A DNA stretch of 64,000 nt from Bacillus sp. UNC438CL73TsuS30. Lineage in GTDB: Bacteria > Bacillota > Bacilli > Bacillales > Cytobacillaceae. Below, piece after piece: positions 17,416 to 25,970 of the stretch. Made by a program: the position numbers and the translations under genes. Location: NCBI RefSeq assembly GCF_000482325.1, contig NZ_KI535296.1:20811-84810 (forward strand). Direction: 5' to 3'. Each line of letters starts with the position of its first letter. The stretch's first letter is position 1. Under the pieces are notes generated by a model. The model was given only the letters and a program-made list of their open reading frames with translations. It had not been told where the DNA came from and did no database searches.

Positions 17416-18420
17416 ATGACGGTTATACAAAGAAAAAAAGAATTAGTGAAAATTCGGGACGTATGGGAAGCAAGGCAACGAATTAGTCCGCTCATCAAAC
17501 GAACACCAGTCATCCAGTCGTCCATACTATCAGAAAAAATTGGCCGTAATGTATATTTAAAGCTCGAAAACATTCATGAAGTTGGAGCCTTTAAAGTAAG
17601 GGGAGCAGCCAATAAAATCTTAAGCTTAAGTGAGGAAGAAAGAAAACGAGGAGTTGCAACGTACTCAACCGGAAATCATGGCATGGCGGTAGCTTATGTA
17701 GCAAAAAAGCTTGGCATTAATGCGGTTGTTTGTATTTCCAATCGGGTGCCAAAGGCAAAAGTCGACTCCTTAAAAAGGCTTGATGCACATATTGAAATCG
17801 TCGGTGACAGCCAGGATGCCGCAGGTGTGCGCTGTTATGAGCTAGAGAAGGAGAGGGGATTAACGGTTATTGAACCATTTGATGACCCGTATGTGATTGC
17901 CGGTCAAGGAACGATTGGGCTGGAATTATTGGATGACATCTCCAATCTAAGCGATGTAATTGTTCCGCTTTCGGGCGGCGGATTGCTGTCTGGAATTGGC
18001 TTGACAATGAAATCCAATGATCCAGGAATCCGCGTAACGGGGGTTTCGATGGAAAAATCAGCTGTGATGTATGAGAGTTTAAAGGCGGGTAAGCCAGTCG
18101 TGCTTCCGGAAAGCGAGACACTCGCTGATAGTTTACTAGGTGGAATCGGCCTCGAGAATCAATACACGTTTCCGATGGTCCGGCAATATATGGATGAGGT
18201 TGTTCTAGTTCCAGAAGAGGAAATTGCGTTTGGCATGGCTTTTATGATGGACAAACACCGGATGATGATGGAAGGTGCTGCAGCTACAGGGATTGCGGCA
18301 GTTTTAGGCAATAAAATCCCGCACCAAGAAGGGGATGTTGCGGTTATCATTAGCGGTCAGAATGTTGATCTTTCTGTGATCCATTCGGTCATTGAAAAGT
18401 ATCTTTCATTACACAAGTGA
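17416..18420 (+). CDS. eutB: EutB-like PLP-dependent ammonia-lyase (threonine dehydratase family)
   Basis: A 334-residue fold-type II PLP enzyme. The Schiff-base lysine lies in VGAFKVRGAANK (~residue 60), the asparagine loop STGNHGMA follows at ~88, and the phosphate-binding loop LSGGGLLSGIG at ~193. The length matches serine/threonine dehydratases lacking the ACT domain. In hydroxyectoine utilisation loci EutB and EutC together convert hydroxyectoine to ectoine; the eutC-like and two doeA-like genes just downstream support that role. It has its own terminator (18411-18441), so it is transcribed apart from the doeA operon. A general threonine/serine dehydratase is the alternative. Confidence 0.72.
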   Translation: MTVIQRKKELVKIRDVWEARQRISPLIKRTPVIQSSILSEKIGRNVYLKLENIHEVGAFKVRGAANKILSLSEEERKRGVATYSTGNHGMAVAYVAKKLGINAVVCISNRVPKAKVDSLKRLDAHIEIVGDSQDAAGVRCYELEKERGLTVIEPFDDPYVIAGQGTIGLELLDDISNLSDVIVPLSGGGLLSGIGLTMKSNDPGIRVTGVSMEKSAVMYESLKAGKPVVLPESETLADSLLGGIGLENQYTFPMVRQYMDEVVLVPEEEIAFGMAFMMDKHRMMMEGAAATGIAAVLGNKIPHQEGDVAVIISGQNVDLSVIHSVIEKYLSLHK

Positions 18421-18441
18421 TATCGTCACTTGTGTTTTTTT
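18411..18441 (+). terminator. Terminator overlapping the eutB stop codon
   Basis: ACACAAGTGA-TATCG-TCACTTGTGT is a perfect stem followed by TTTTTT; the TGA stop codon is inside the left arm. Confidence 0.88.
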
Positions 18442-18460
18442 GGAAGAAGGTTGTATTTAT

Positions 18461-18558
18461 AATTCGCTGATAAAATAGTTTGATTCGCTGATAAGGAACC
18501 AAGAATCGCTGATAAACTGGTCAGAAACGCTGATAAATCCCAGGAATTAGCTGATAAA
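18461..18558 (+). repeat. Five-unit tandem array, exact 21-bp period (CGCTGATAA)
   Basis: GCTGATAA begins at 18466, 18487, 18508, 18529 and 18550, five times at an exact 21-bp interval, in the 294-bp gap before the doeA operon. The bases preceding the motif are also similar (ATTC, ATTC, AATC, AAAC, ATTA), whereas the rest of each unit differs. Only the core is conserved, as expected for binding sites on one face of the helix. A two-unit relative lies at 2592-2626. Confidence 0.88.
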
Positions 18559-18576
18559 GTTAATCTTCACTTACCT

Positions 18577-18657
18577 TTTTGCTAATTTTGACTAGAAACT
18601 AGCAAAATCTTTCATACAGAATGACAGATGAAAAAGCTTTTAACAGTTTTATATAAT
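18577..18657 (+). promoter_or_regulatory. Putative promoter/operator of the doeA operon
   Basis: An inverted repeat TTTTGCTA ... TAGCAAAA spans 18577-18607. A perfect -10 TATAAT lies at 18652-18657, about 58 bp before doeA. The best -35 at the right spacing (TGAAAA, 18629-18634) is poor, which fits an activator-dependent promoter. Confidence 0.5.
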
Positions 18658-18714
18658 ACAAACAAATAGAAATATTCAAAAAACAACATAACGATACAGG
18701 AGTGAACAAGATTT

Positions 18715-19899
18715 ATGTCATTCTCAATAACAGAATATAAAGAACGTATCCGCAAAACAAAAGAACAAATGGCTGAAAAAGGGATTGAGGTTCTCTTAAT
18801 CACCGACCCAGCTAATCTAAACTATCTTTCCGGTTATGACGGATGGTCGTTTTACGTACACCAGATGCTTGTCGTCATTATTGATGAAGAACAGCCAAAA
18901 TGGATTGGCCGCGGCCAAGATGCCAATGGCGCCAAATTAACTACATGGCTTTCCCATGAAAATATCATTTCTTATCCTGATGATTATGTTCATAACGATT
19001 TTAAACACCCAATGGATTTTGTTGCCGATCGCTTAAAGGAATTTGGCAAAGACAAATGCGTGATTGGTGTCGAGATGGAAAACTACTATTTCACAGCTAA
19101 ATGCTATCAGCAGCTTGTAAAGAGGCTACCAAATGCCACAATCCAAGATGCAACATTGCTTGTTAACTGGGTCCGCTTAGTCAAGTCCAATGCAGAAATT
19201 GAATATATGAAACGCGCCGCCATCATTGTTGAAAAAGCAATGCAGGCAGGAATCGATTTAATTGATGAAGGTGTCAGGGAATGTGATGTGGCAGCAAAGA
19301 TTTTTCACGCACAAATCAGTGGTACCGAAGAATTCGGCGGGGACTATGCATCAATTGTTCCATTATTACCATCCGGTGAAAAAACATCTACCCCGCACTT
19401 AACTTGGACAGATGAACGCTATAAAGATGGCGACGCTGTGATCATTGAAATCGCAGGCTGCTATAAGAGATATCATTCACCATTAGCAAGAACGGTTCAG
19501 ATTGGCAGACCTACAGAAGAAATGAAAACCCTTTCGAGCGTAGCGGTCGAAGGCATCAATGCCTGCTTGGATATGATTCGCCCAGGCATCGCGGCTGAAG
19601 AAATTGAAGAAACTTGGAGAAAAACGATTGAGAAAAGCGGATTTGTGAAGGAGTCACGCTTAGGCTATGCCATGGGCTGTAATTACCCGCCAGATTGGGG
19701 CGAGCACACCATGAGCATCCGAAAAGGCGATAAAACAATTTTACAGCCAAATATGACATTCCATCTCATTCCGGGATTGTGGCTCGACAAATATGGTTTT
19801 GAGGCAAGCGAGTCGGTCCGAGTAACCGAAACTGGCTGTGAAACCTTTGCAAAATTCCCTAGGGACTTGGCATTAAAGGGACAACAGCTTTTAAAGTAA
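18715..19899 (+). CDS. doeA: Ectoine hydrolase, M24 family (first copy)
   Basis: A 394-residue pita-bread-fold (M24) protein. DoeA/EutD opens the ectoine ring to N-acetyl-2,4-diaminobutyrate. Motifs I associate with DoeA are present in order: ITDPANLNYLSGYDGWSF (residues ~27-44), VEMENYYFTAK (~118), LLVNWVRLVKS (~146), GGDYASIVPLLPSGE (~208), EIAGCYKRYHSPLARTV (~243), NYPPDWGEHTMSIRKGD (~322) and TGCETFAKFPR near the end. First gene of an eight-gene run with gaps of at most ~62 nt. A close paralogue is at 25971. The start follows CAGGAGTGAACAAGATTT. Function assigned from remembered motif similarity; aminopeptidase P or creatinase is less likely. Confidence 0.86.
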   Translation: MSFSITEYKERIRKTKEQMAEKGIEVLLITDPANLNYLSGYDGWSFYVHQMLVVIIDEEQPKWIGRGQDANGAKLTTWLSHENIISYPDDYVHNDFKHPMDFVADRLKEFGKDKCVIGVEMENYYFTAKCYQQLVKRLPNATIQDATLLVNWVRLVKSNAEIEYMKRAAIIVEKAMQAGIDLIDEGVRECDVAAKIFHAQISGTEEFGGDYASIVPLLPSGEKTSTPHLTWTDERYKDGDAVIIEIAGCYKRYHSPLARTVQIGRPTEEMKTLSSVAVEGINACLDMIRPGIAAEEIEETWRKTIEKSGFVKESRLGYAMGCNYPPDWGEHTMSIRKGDKTILQPNMTFHLIPGLWLDKYGFEASESVRVTETGCETFAKFPRDLALKGQQLLK

Positions 19900-19924
19900 A
19901 CCTTAAATGGGGGTGAATCGCACG

Positions 19925-20929
19925 ATGCGAATCTTCACAGAGCAGGAACTAAAGCAATTTGTTTCATTAAATTCTGAAGCAGTAAAAGTGGTTGAAGATG
20001 CTTTTACCAGCTTATCGCAAAATCAAGTTTCCATGCCGCCGATTATGAGAGTGGACATTGACGATCAAAACGGTGAAGTCGATGTAAAGACGGCTTATAT
20101 CAAGGAAAAAGAAATGTTTGCAATCAAAATCTCTTCCGGCTTTTTCAATAATCATCTCCTTGGGCTGCCAAGTGGCAATGGAATGATGATCCTGATTAAC
20201 ACGCAAACGGGGGTTCCGGAAGCTGTCTTACTCGACAACGGCTACTTAACCGATGTCCGCACCGCGGCAGCGGGAGCGGTTGCAGCATCCTATCTTGCCA
20301 AAAATACGATTGAAACCGTCGGGATTATTGGAGCAGGCAGTCAGGCAAAATACCAGCTGCGAGCACTGAATATTGTGAGGAAGTTTCAAAAGGTCCTCGT
20401 GTACGCCCGGTCAGCGGAACGCGCTCAGAAATATGCGGAAGAAATGACCGCTGAATTAGGAATTGAGGTTGCGGCCGTTGACAGCGCTGAAGCGGTAGTC
20501 CGGAATAGTGACATTGTGATTACCACAACCCCGGCAAAAGAACCAATCATCAAAGCCGAGTGGCTGCATCCTGGTCTTCATATTACTGCCATGGGGTCAG
20601 ATGCTGAGCATAAGCAGGAATTAGAAGCCGAAGTTTTAGCAAAAGCGGACATCCTTGTCTGTGATACAAAAGCTCAATGTGCCCGGTTAGGGGAACTGCA
20701 TCATGCTCTTACAGCTGTTGTCCTCACGGAGGAGTCGGAGGTTGTCGAATTAGGTGACCTAACTTCCTTGTGGGTGGCCGGACGTAAAAACGACGAACAA
20801 ATTACCGTATGTGATCTAACAGGAACGGGTGTACAGGATACAGCCATTGCCCTGTTTGCTTATAAAGAAATGGTGAAAAGAAACAAAGGCATAACCATCG
20901 AAAACAATAAAATTTTACAAAATAACTAA
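19925..20929 (+). CDS. eutC: EutC-like ornithine cyclodeaminase/mu-crystallin family protein
   Basis: A 334-residue NAD-binding protein of the ornithine cyclodeaminase/mu-crystallin family. It has the family core VLLDNGYLTDVRTAAAGAVA around residue 108 and the Rossmann loop GIIGAGSQAKYQ around 134. EutC acts with EutB in converting hydroxyectoine to ectoine. The upstream ATG at 19907 lacks a ribosome binding site, whereas GGGGGTG precedes the ATG at 19925. It lies 25 nt after doeA and 15 nt before a PLP-enzyme gene. Alternative functions in the family (alanine dehydrogenase, pyrroline reductase) cannot be excluded from sequence alone. Confidence 0.78.
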   Translation: MRIFTEQELKQFVSLNSEAVKVVEDAFTSLSQNQVSMPPIMRVDIDDQNGEVDVKTAYIKEKEMFAIKISSGFFNNHLLGLPSGNGMMILINTQTGVPEAVLLDNGYLTDVRTAAAGAVAASYLAKNTIETVGIIGAGSQAKYQLRALNIVRKFQKVLVYARSAERAQKYAEEMTAELGIEVAAVDSAEAVVRNSDIVITTTPAKEPIIKAEWLHPGLHITAMGSDAEHKQELEAEVLAKADILVCDTKAQCARLGELHHALTAVVLTEESEVVELGDLTSLWVAGRKNDEQITVCDLTGTGVQDTAIALFAYKEMVKRNKGITIENNKILQNN

Positions 20930-20944
20930 TGAGGAGTGGTTTTA

Positions 20945-22150
20945 ATGACGAACACAAACGCAAAAATGGGAACGAAAGCAGTATGGGCTGGAGAAAAAGA
21001 TTATTTAGTACACGGAGCAACACAAGTACCAGTAGTTCTAAGTGTGGCATATGGATATGACGATATGGATCACTGGTATGATGTAGCAATCGGCAAGGCA
21101 AAAGGCCATATTTATGGACGTAATACAAATCCAACGGTTCAGGCGTTTGAAGACAAAATTAAAGTTCTTGAAGGTGCAGAAGCAGCAACAAGCTTTTCAA
21201 CAGGAATGGCAGCGATCAGCAATACGCTTTCCACTTTTTTAGTGCCTGGCGACAAAATTATCTCTATTAAAGATACTTACGGCGGCACAAATAAAATTTT
21301 CACAGAATTCCTGCCTCGTCAAGGTATAGAAGTTGTTTTATGTGAAACAGGGAACCATGAGCAAATCGAGCGTGAAGTAGCGAATGGCGACGCCAAGATT
21401 CTATACTTGGAAACACCAACAAACCCAACTGTAAAAATTACCGATATTGAGCGTATGGCAAAAGCAGGTAAAGCTGCGGGAGCATTAGTGGTTGTTGATA
21501 ACACATTTGCAACTCCTATGAACCAAAATCCTTTAGCATTAGGTGCTGATTTAGTTATCCATAGTGCAACAAAATTCCTAGGCGGACACGCGGATGCATT
21601 AGGCGGCGTTGTTTGTGGATCCCATGAGTTGGTTGAAAAGATTTATCACTTCCGTGAAATTAATGGTGCGACAATGGACCCAATGGCAGCTTACCTTATC
21701 CTTCGCGGAATGAAAACGCTCCACTTGCGTGTGCGCACACAATGTGAGAATGCAATGAAACTAGCAAAATACTTACAAACAAAAGATCTTGTTGAAGGTG
21801 TTTACTATCCAGGTCTTGAAACTCACCCACACCATGATGTTGCGAAAAAACAAATGAAGGACTTCGGCGGTATGCTTAGCTTTGCAGTAAAAGGCGGCGT
21901 TGATACGGTTCGTGATCTTCTTCCTAAATTACAATATGCAAACCGTGCTGCGAACTTAGGTGCGGTTGAAACAACGGTTGGACCTGCTCGTACAACTAGC
22001 CACGTTGAGTGTACACCAGAAGAGCGTGCCGCAGTGGGAATTCCTGAAGGATTGATCCGTATTTCTTGTGGTATCGAAGATATTGAAGATATCATTGCAG
22101 ACTTTGAACAAGCATTTGCCCATGTTGAAAGCCTATTACAAGTAAAATAA
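20945..22150 (+). CDS. Cys/Met metabolism PLP-dependent enzyme (cystathionine gamma-synthase/lyase family)
   Basis: A 401-residue fold-type I PLP enzyme of the trans-sulfuration family. Recognisable are the substrate/PLP loop YGRNTNPTVQAFE (~58), FSTGMAAIS (~82), VVDNTFATP (~183) and the Schiff-base lysine in HSATKFLGGHADA (~205). Family members catalyse gamma-replacement or gamma-elimination on homoserine or homocysteine derivatives. Such a gene is not part of the ectoine loci I know; its place between eutC and an M20 deacetylase, in tight operonic spacing, suggests it acts on the C4 skeleton (diaminobutyrate or homoserine). The ATG at 20945 with GAGGAGTGG is preferred over GTG 20936. The family is sure, the substrate is not. 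Confidence 0.85.
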   Translation: MTNTNAKMGTKAVWAGEKDYLVHGATQVPVVLSVAYGYDDMDHWYDVAIGKAKGHIYGRNTNPTVQAFEDKIKVLEGAEAATSFSTGMAAISNTLSTFLVPGDKIISIKDTYGGTNKIFTEFLPRQGIEVVLCETGNHEQIEREVANGDAKILYLETPTNPTVKITDIERMAKAGKAAGALVVVDNTFATPMNQNPLALGADLVIHSATKFLGGHADALGGVVCGSHELVEKIYHFREINGATMDPMAAYLILRGMKTLHLRVRTQCENAMKLAKYLQTKDLVEGVYYPGLETHPHHDVAKKQMKDFGGMLSFAVKGGVDTVRDLLPKLQYANRAANLGAVETTVGPARTTSHVECTPEERAAVGIPEGLIRISCGIEDIEDIIADFEQAFAHVESLLQVK

Positions 22151-22180
22151 GACTTCCAAATCAGTAGGAGGAATGAACGG

Positions 22181-23416
22181 ATGGAAAATCATCCTACAGC
22201 AGTTCAAGCAAAAGCATTGAGCGAGCAGCTGATTGAATGGAGGCGCCATTTTCATCAACATCCCGAACTCAGTTTTCAAGAGTTCGGGACCTCCCAATTT
22301 GTTGCCGAAACATTAGAAAAGGTGAAGGGTTTACAAGTTGAAAGAGGGATTGGTGTCGAAACAAGTGTTGTCGCTACCTTAACATCAGGCGAAGGACCCG
22401 TGATTGCGATTCGCGCCGATATGGATGCGCTTCCAATTAAGGAAGAAAATGCGGTTGACTATCATTCGAAAAATGAAGGTGTCATGCATGCATGTGGTCA
22501 TGATGCCCACACCACCATCTTGCTTGGTGCCGCCCAACTTCTAGCAGAGAAATTTGAAAAAGAAGAACTGAAAGGGACCGTCAAATTTATTTTTCAACCA
22601 GCAGAAGAGGCAACAGACGAACATGGACTTTCCGGTTCACCCTACATGGTTCAGGCCGGAGCCTATGATGATGTCGATGCAGCGATTGCCCTTCATATGT
22701 GCCCATGGCTCCCAGTTGGAGCGGCCCAGGTGAATAATGGGTATAGTATGGCCAATGTCGACGTGTTTACGGCGAAAATTTTTGCAAGCGGCGGTCATGG
22801 GGCTTATCCCGAGCTAGGAACAGACCCGGTTTGGATGCTCGGACTTGTGATGCAGGCGTTACATGGTGTTGTGGCCCGCAGAATTCCTGCTTTGGAAGCG
22901 GGTGTCATCAGTATTGGTCAGATCCATGCCGGAACGGCAAGCAATATCATTCCAAGTGAGGTTTTCATCTCTGGGACAATCCGCAGCTATACGCCTGAAG
23001 TACGGGACTTATTAAGTCTAGAACTGAAGAAGGCACTGTCGATTGTCGAGCCAATGGGTGGAAGCTACACACTTGAAGTGGAAAGAGGGGAACCTGCCTT
23101 AAATAATGACCCTCATGTGAACGAGTTATTTTTAAAGGCAATGGATGAAATGTATCCGGATTTTCAAATTGTTAAGCGTCCCTTTGGGATGGGCGGAGAA
23201 GATTTTGGCTATGTGACTCAAAAACTGCCAGGAGCTTTATTTTTCCTAGGAAGCGGGACAGAGGATGGGCTCAAGCGGGATTTACATACACCAATCTTTG
23301 ATTTGGACGAAAGCAGCTTGTCCATTGGTGCCGCGATTCTAACGCAAACGGCTGTGAATTTTTTAAAAGAAAAATCCCAATCTTTAAAAACGGAGGTGCA
23401 GGTACATGGCGCATAA
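22181..23416 (+). CDS. M20-family deacetylase, candidate N-acetyl-diaminobutyrate deacetylase
   Basis: A 411-residue M20 metallohydrolase with intact metal-site motifs: RRHFHQHPELSFQE (~22), IRADMDALPIKEE (~88), MHACGHDAHTT (~109) and FQPAEEATDE (~145). In the ectoine pathway the acetyl group of N-acetyl-2,4-diaminobutyrate must be removed; the classical DoeB/EutE is of another (AstE/succinylglutamate desuccinylase-like) family. Its position suggests this enzyme fills that step. I recall M20 proteins labelled DoeB2 in other ectoine loci, which I cannot verify here. The last 11 nt overlap the start of the homoserine dehydrogenase gene, indicating translational coupling. Confidence 0.8.
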   Translation: MENHPTAVQAKALSEQLIEWRRHFHQHPELSFQEFGTSQFVAETLEKVKGLQVERGIGVETSVVATLTSGEGPVIAIRADMDALPIKEENAVDYHSKNEGVMHACGHDAHTTILLGAAQLLAEKFEKEELKGTVKFIFQPAEEATDEHGLSGSPYMVQAGAYDDVDAAIALHMCPWLPVGAAQVNNGYSMANVDVFTAKIFASGGHGAYPELGTDPVWMLGLVMQALHGVVARRIPALEAGVISIGQIHAGTASNIIPSEVFISGTIRSYTPEVRDLLSLELKKALSIVEPMGGSYTLEVERGEPALNNDPHVNELFLKAMDEMYPDFQIVKRPFGMGGEDFGYVTQKLPGALFFLGSGTEDGLKRDLHTPIFDLDESSLSIGAAILTQTAVNFLKEKSQSLKTEVQVHGA

Positions 23417-24461
23417 ATTAGCGTTTATCGGCTTTGGCGTTGTTGGTCAGGGCTTAGCAGAAATATTACTCGAGAAAAAAGAACAATTAAAGGAAAAAGA
23501 AGGATTCGAAGCAACGGTTGTGGCGATTTCTGATTTTATCAAAGGGTCGATCTATCACCCGAATGGCCTAGATTTAGATCTTGTTTTAAAAGCCCTAAGA
23601 GAGACAGGAAGTCTAGAAAATTATCCTCAGACATCAGGTTTAATCACAGGCTGGGATAGTTTTCAAACGATCAAGGCCACAAACGCAGATACGGTTATTG
23701 AAGTTTCCTATACGGATGTCAAAACCGGCCAGCCGGCGATTGACCACTGCAAAGCAGCATTTGAAAGTGGAAAAAATGTCGTGATGACCAATAAAGGTCC
23801 TGTTGCCCTTGCGTATAAGGAATTATCGGAAATCGCTGAAAAGAATGGGGTTCATTGGGGCTTTGAAGGGACAGTAATGAGCGGCACTCCATCTTTAAGA
23901 ATGCCAATTGAAACGCTGGCAGGAAATGAGATCAAGGAAATCCGCGGGATTTTGAATGGTACAACCAACTATATTTTAACGAAGATGGAACAAGAAGGCG
24001 TTTCCTATGAAGCAGCCTTGAAAGAGGCACAGGAGCTTGGGTATGCGGAAGCAGATCCAACAAGTGATGTCGAAGGCTATGATGCAAGATATAAAGTTGT
24101 CATTCTAGCAAACTATATCATGGGTATTCCATTAAAGGTAGAAGACGTTTCTTGTAAAGGAATCACCAAGATTTCATTAAAGGACATTGAAGAAGCGAAG
24201 GCTGAAGGAAAACGCTGGAAGCTGCTTGGGAAAGTGAAAAAGGAAAACGGCGAAGTGACTGCTTCGGTTGCACCGGAAAAGGTTGAGATTACCGATTCAT
24301 TAGCATCGATTGGCGGCGCTGTCAATGCGATTACGTATGAATGTGATCTGCTGGGGCCTGTTACCTTAAGCGGGGCTGGAGCTGGTAAAACAGAAACAGG
24401 ATTTTCTCTGTTAATCGACTTGATTCATATTAACCGTGAGCGTAAACCGGTAGTCGTTTAA
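23406..24461 (+). CDS. Homoserine dehydrogenase
   Basis: A 351-residue NAD(P)-dependent homoserine dehydrogenase interconverting aspartate-semialdehyde and homoserine. The N-terminal loop FIGFGVVGQG, the motif MTNKGPVAL (~120) and the catalytic stretch ILNGTTNYILTKM (~181) followed by EAQELGYAEADPTSDVEG are diagnostic. It lacks a C-terminal ACT domain (biosynthetic Bacillus Hom is ~430 residues), so it is probably free of threonine feedback. It overlaps the upstream deacetylase gene. In an operon that should generate aspartate-semialdehyde, it would divert that intermediate to homoserine or feed homoserine back; the direction is not known. Confidence 0.88.
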   Translation: MAHKLAFIGFGVVGQGLAEILLEKKEQLKEKEGFEATVVAISDFIKGSIYHPNGLDLDLVLKALRETGSLENYPQTSGLITGWDSFQTIKATNADTVIEVSYTDVKTGQPAIDHCKAAFESGKNVVMTNKGPVALAYKELSEIAEKNGVHWGFEGTVMSGTPSLRMPIETLAGNEIKEIRGILNGTTNYILTKMEQEGVSYEAALKEAQELGYAEADPTSDVEGYDARYKVVILANYIMGIPLKVEDVSCKGITKISLKDIEEAKAEGKRWKLLGKVKKENGEVTASVAPEKVEITDSLASIGGAVNAITYECDLLGPVTLSGAGAGKTETGFSLLIDLIHINRERKPVVV

Positions 24462-24486
24462 TAAAAAATAGAAAGGCGTGAAAGGG

Positions 24487-25929
24487 ATGACAGTTCAAAT
24501 CAGAGGACAGAAGATGTTGATTGGCGGCCAATGGGTGGAGCGTGATCAAGTGATTGAAGTGCGCGACCCCCAGGATAATCGTTTGATTGATACCGTTCCA
24601 GCAGCTACTAAAGATGATATGCTTGAATGTATTGAGGCGGCAAAAGAAGGGGCCAAAATCGCGGCCGGCATGCCTGTGCACGAAAGAATCAGAGTCATCC
24701 ATGCGGCTGCTGATTATATTGAAGCTCATAAAGAGCGTTATGCTTCACTCATCAGTCATGAAGGAAGCAAAACGATTCGCGAAGCGCAAAAAGAAGCCAC
24801 CCGCTGTATTCAAACATTAAGAATTAGTGCCGAAGAGGCAAGGAGATTAAATGGGGAAACGCTCTCCTTTGATCAAATGCCTGGCAGTGAGAATCGCGTT
24901 GGGTATTACTATCGTTTTCCAATAGGCATAATTGCCGCAATTACTCCTTTTAATGATCCCTTAAATCTTGTTGCGCACAAGGTGGGGCCGGCGATTGCGG
25001 CAGGCAATGCGATTATCGTAAAACCTGCAAGTGTGACACCGCTAAGTGCCCTAATGCTTGCTGAAGCCTTCTCCTCTGCAGGCCTTCCTCCTAAAGTGCT
25101 ATCTGTCATCACCGGACATGGCCGTGAGATTGGTGACATCCTTGTCACACATCCTGCGATTCGGATGATTAGTTTTACAGGAGGATTGGAAGCGGGAGAA
25201 GAAATCGTTCGGAAAGCCGGTTTGAAAAAGATTGGGATGGAGCTTGGTTCCAATTCTCCTGTCATCGTGCTGGAGGATGCGGACCTTGGAGATGCAGTTG
25301 AATCGTCCGTATCTGGTGCCTTTTGGGCTGCTGGTCAGAATTGTCTTGGTGTGCAGCGTATTTATATCCAAGCGGGGATCATGGCAGAATTTCAAAAAGC
25401 ATTTGTTACGAGAACAGAGCAATATCATGTTGGCGATAAACAATCTGTACTTACCGACATGGGACCGCTGATTACCGAAAAAGAAGCGATCCGTGTTGAA
25501 AAAATGGTGGAGGAAGCCATCGAAAAAGGTGCCATTTTACTAACAGGCGGAAAACGGAACGGAGCCTTTTACGCCCCTACTGTTTTGACGAATGTTCCTG
25601 AAAACTGCAGCATCGCAAAAGAAGAAATTTTTGGACCGGTTGTTCTTCTTTACCCGGTAGCGGATCTAGATGAGGCCATTCAAAAGTCAAACAGCGTGGA
25701 GTATGGCTTACAAGCGGGAATTTTTACAAAAAATATCGAAAAAGCTCATAAGGCCATTTCCAAATTGGATGTGGGCGGGATTATGATCAATGACAGCAGT
25801 GATTATCGAATTGATGCGATGCCGTTCGGCGGTGTGAAAAATTCTGGCTTAGGCAGGGAAGGCATCAAGTTTGCCCTCCAAGAAATGACGGAACCAAAGG
25901 TCGTGTGCTTTAAGTTATCAGATCAGTAG
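24487..25929 (+). CDS. doeC: Aldehyde dehydrogenase, DoeC-like (aspartate-semialdehyde oxidation)
   Basis: A 480-residue NAD(P)-dependent aldehyde dehydrogenase. Present are the cofactor loop FTGGLEAGEEI (~229), the general-base glutamate in KIGMELGSNSP (~251) and the catalytic Cys in WAAGQNCLGVQ (~286). Length and motifs fit the succinate-semialdehyde/DoeC branch. In ectoine degradation DoeC oxidises aspartate-semialdehyde to aspartate. The ATG at 24487 is favoured over GTG 24478, with GAAAGGCGTGAAAGGG upstream. It is preceded by homoserine dehydrogenase and followed by a second doeA. Other ALDH substrates remain possible. Confidence 0.8.
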   Translation: MTVQIRGQKMLIGGQWVERDQVIEVRDPQDNRLIDTVPAATKDDMLECIEAAKEGAKIAAGMPVHERIRVIHAAADYIEAHKERYASLISHEGSKTIREAQKEATRCIQTLRISAEEARRLNGETLSFDQMPGSENRVGYYYRFPIGIIAAITPFNDPLNLVAHKVGPAIAAGNAIIVKPASVTPLSALMLAEAFSSAGLPPKVLSVITGHGREIGDILVTHPAIRMISFTGGLEAGEEIVRKAGLKKIGMELGSNSPVIVLEDADLGDAVESSVSGAFWAAGQNCLGVQRIYIQAGIMAEFQKAFVTRTEQYHVGDKQSVLTDMGPLITEKEAIRVEKMVEEAIEKGAILLTGGKRNGAFYAPTVLTNVPENCSIAKEEIFGPVVLLYPVADLDEAIQKSNSVEYGLQAGIFTKNIEKAHKAISKLDVGGIMINDSSDYRIDAMPFGGVKNSGLGREGIKFALQEMTEPKVVCFKLSDQ

Positions 25930-25970
25930 TTTTTAAAAAAAGTTGATACCCCCAGGGAGGAAATTCGCTT

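Noticed and set aside
18461..18558. Iterons of a plasmid origin
   Set aside because: The 21-bp units resemble iterons, but no rep gene is adjacent, the neighbouring genes are metabolic and the related two-unit repeat lies in the kyn operon.
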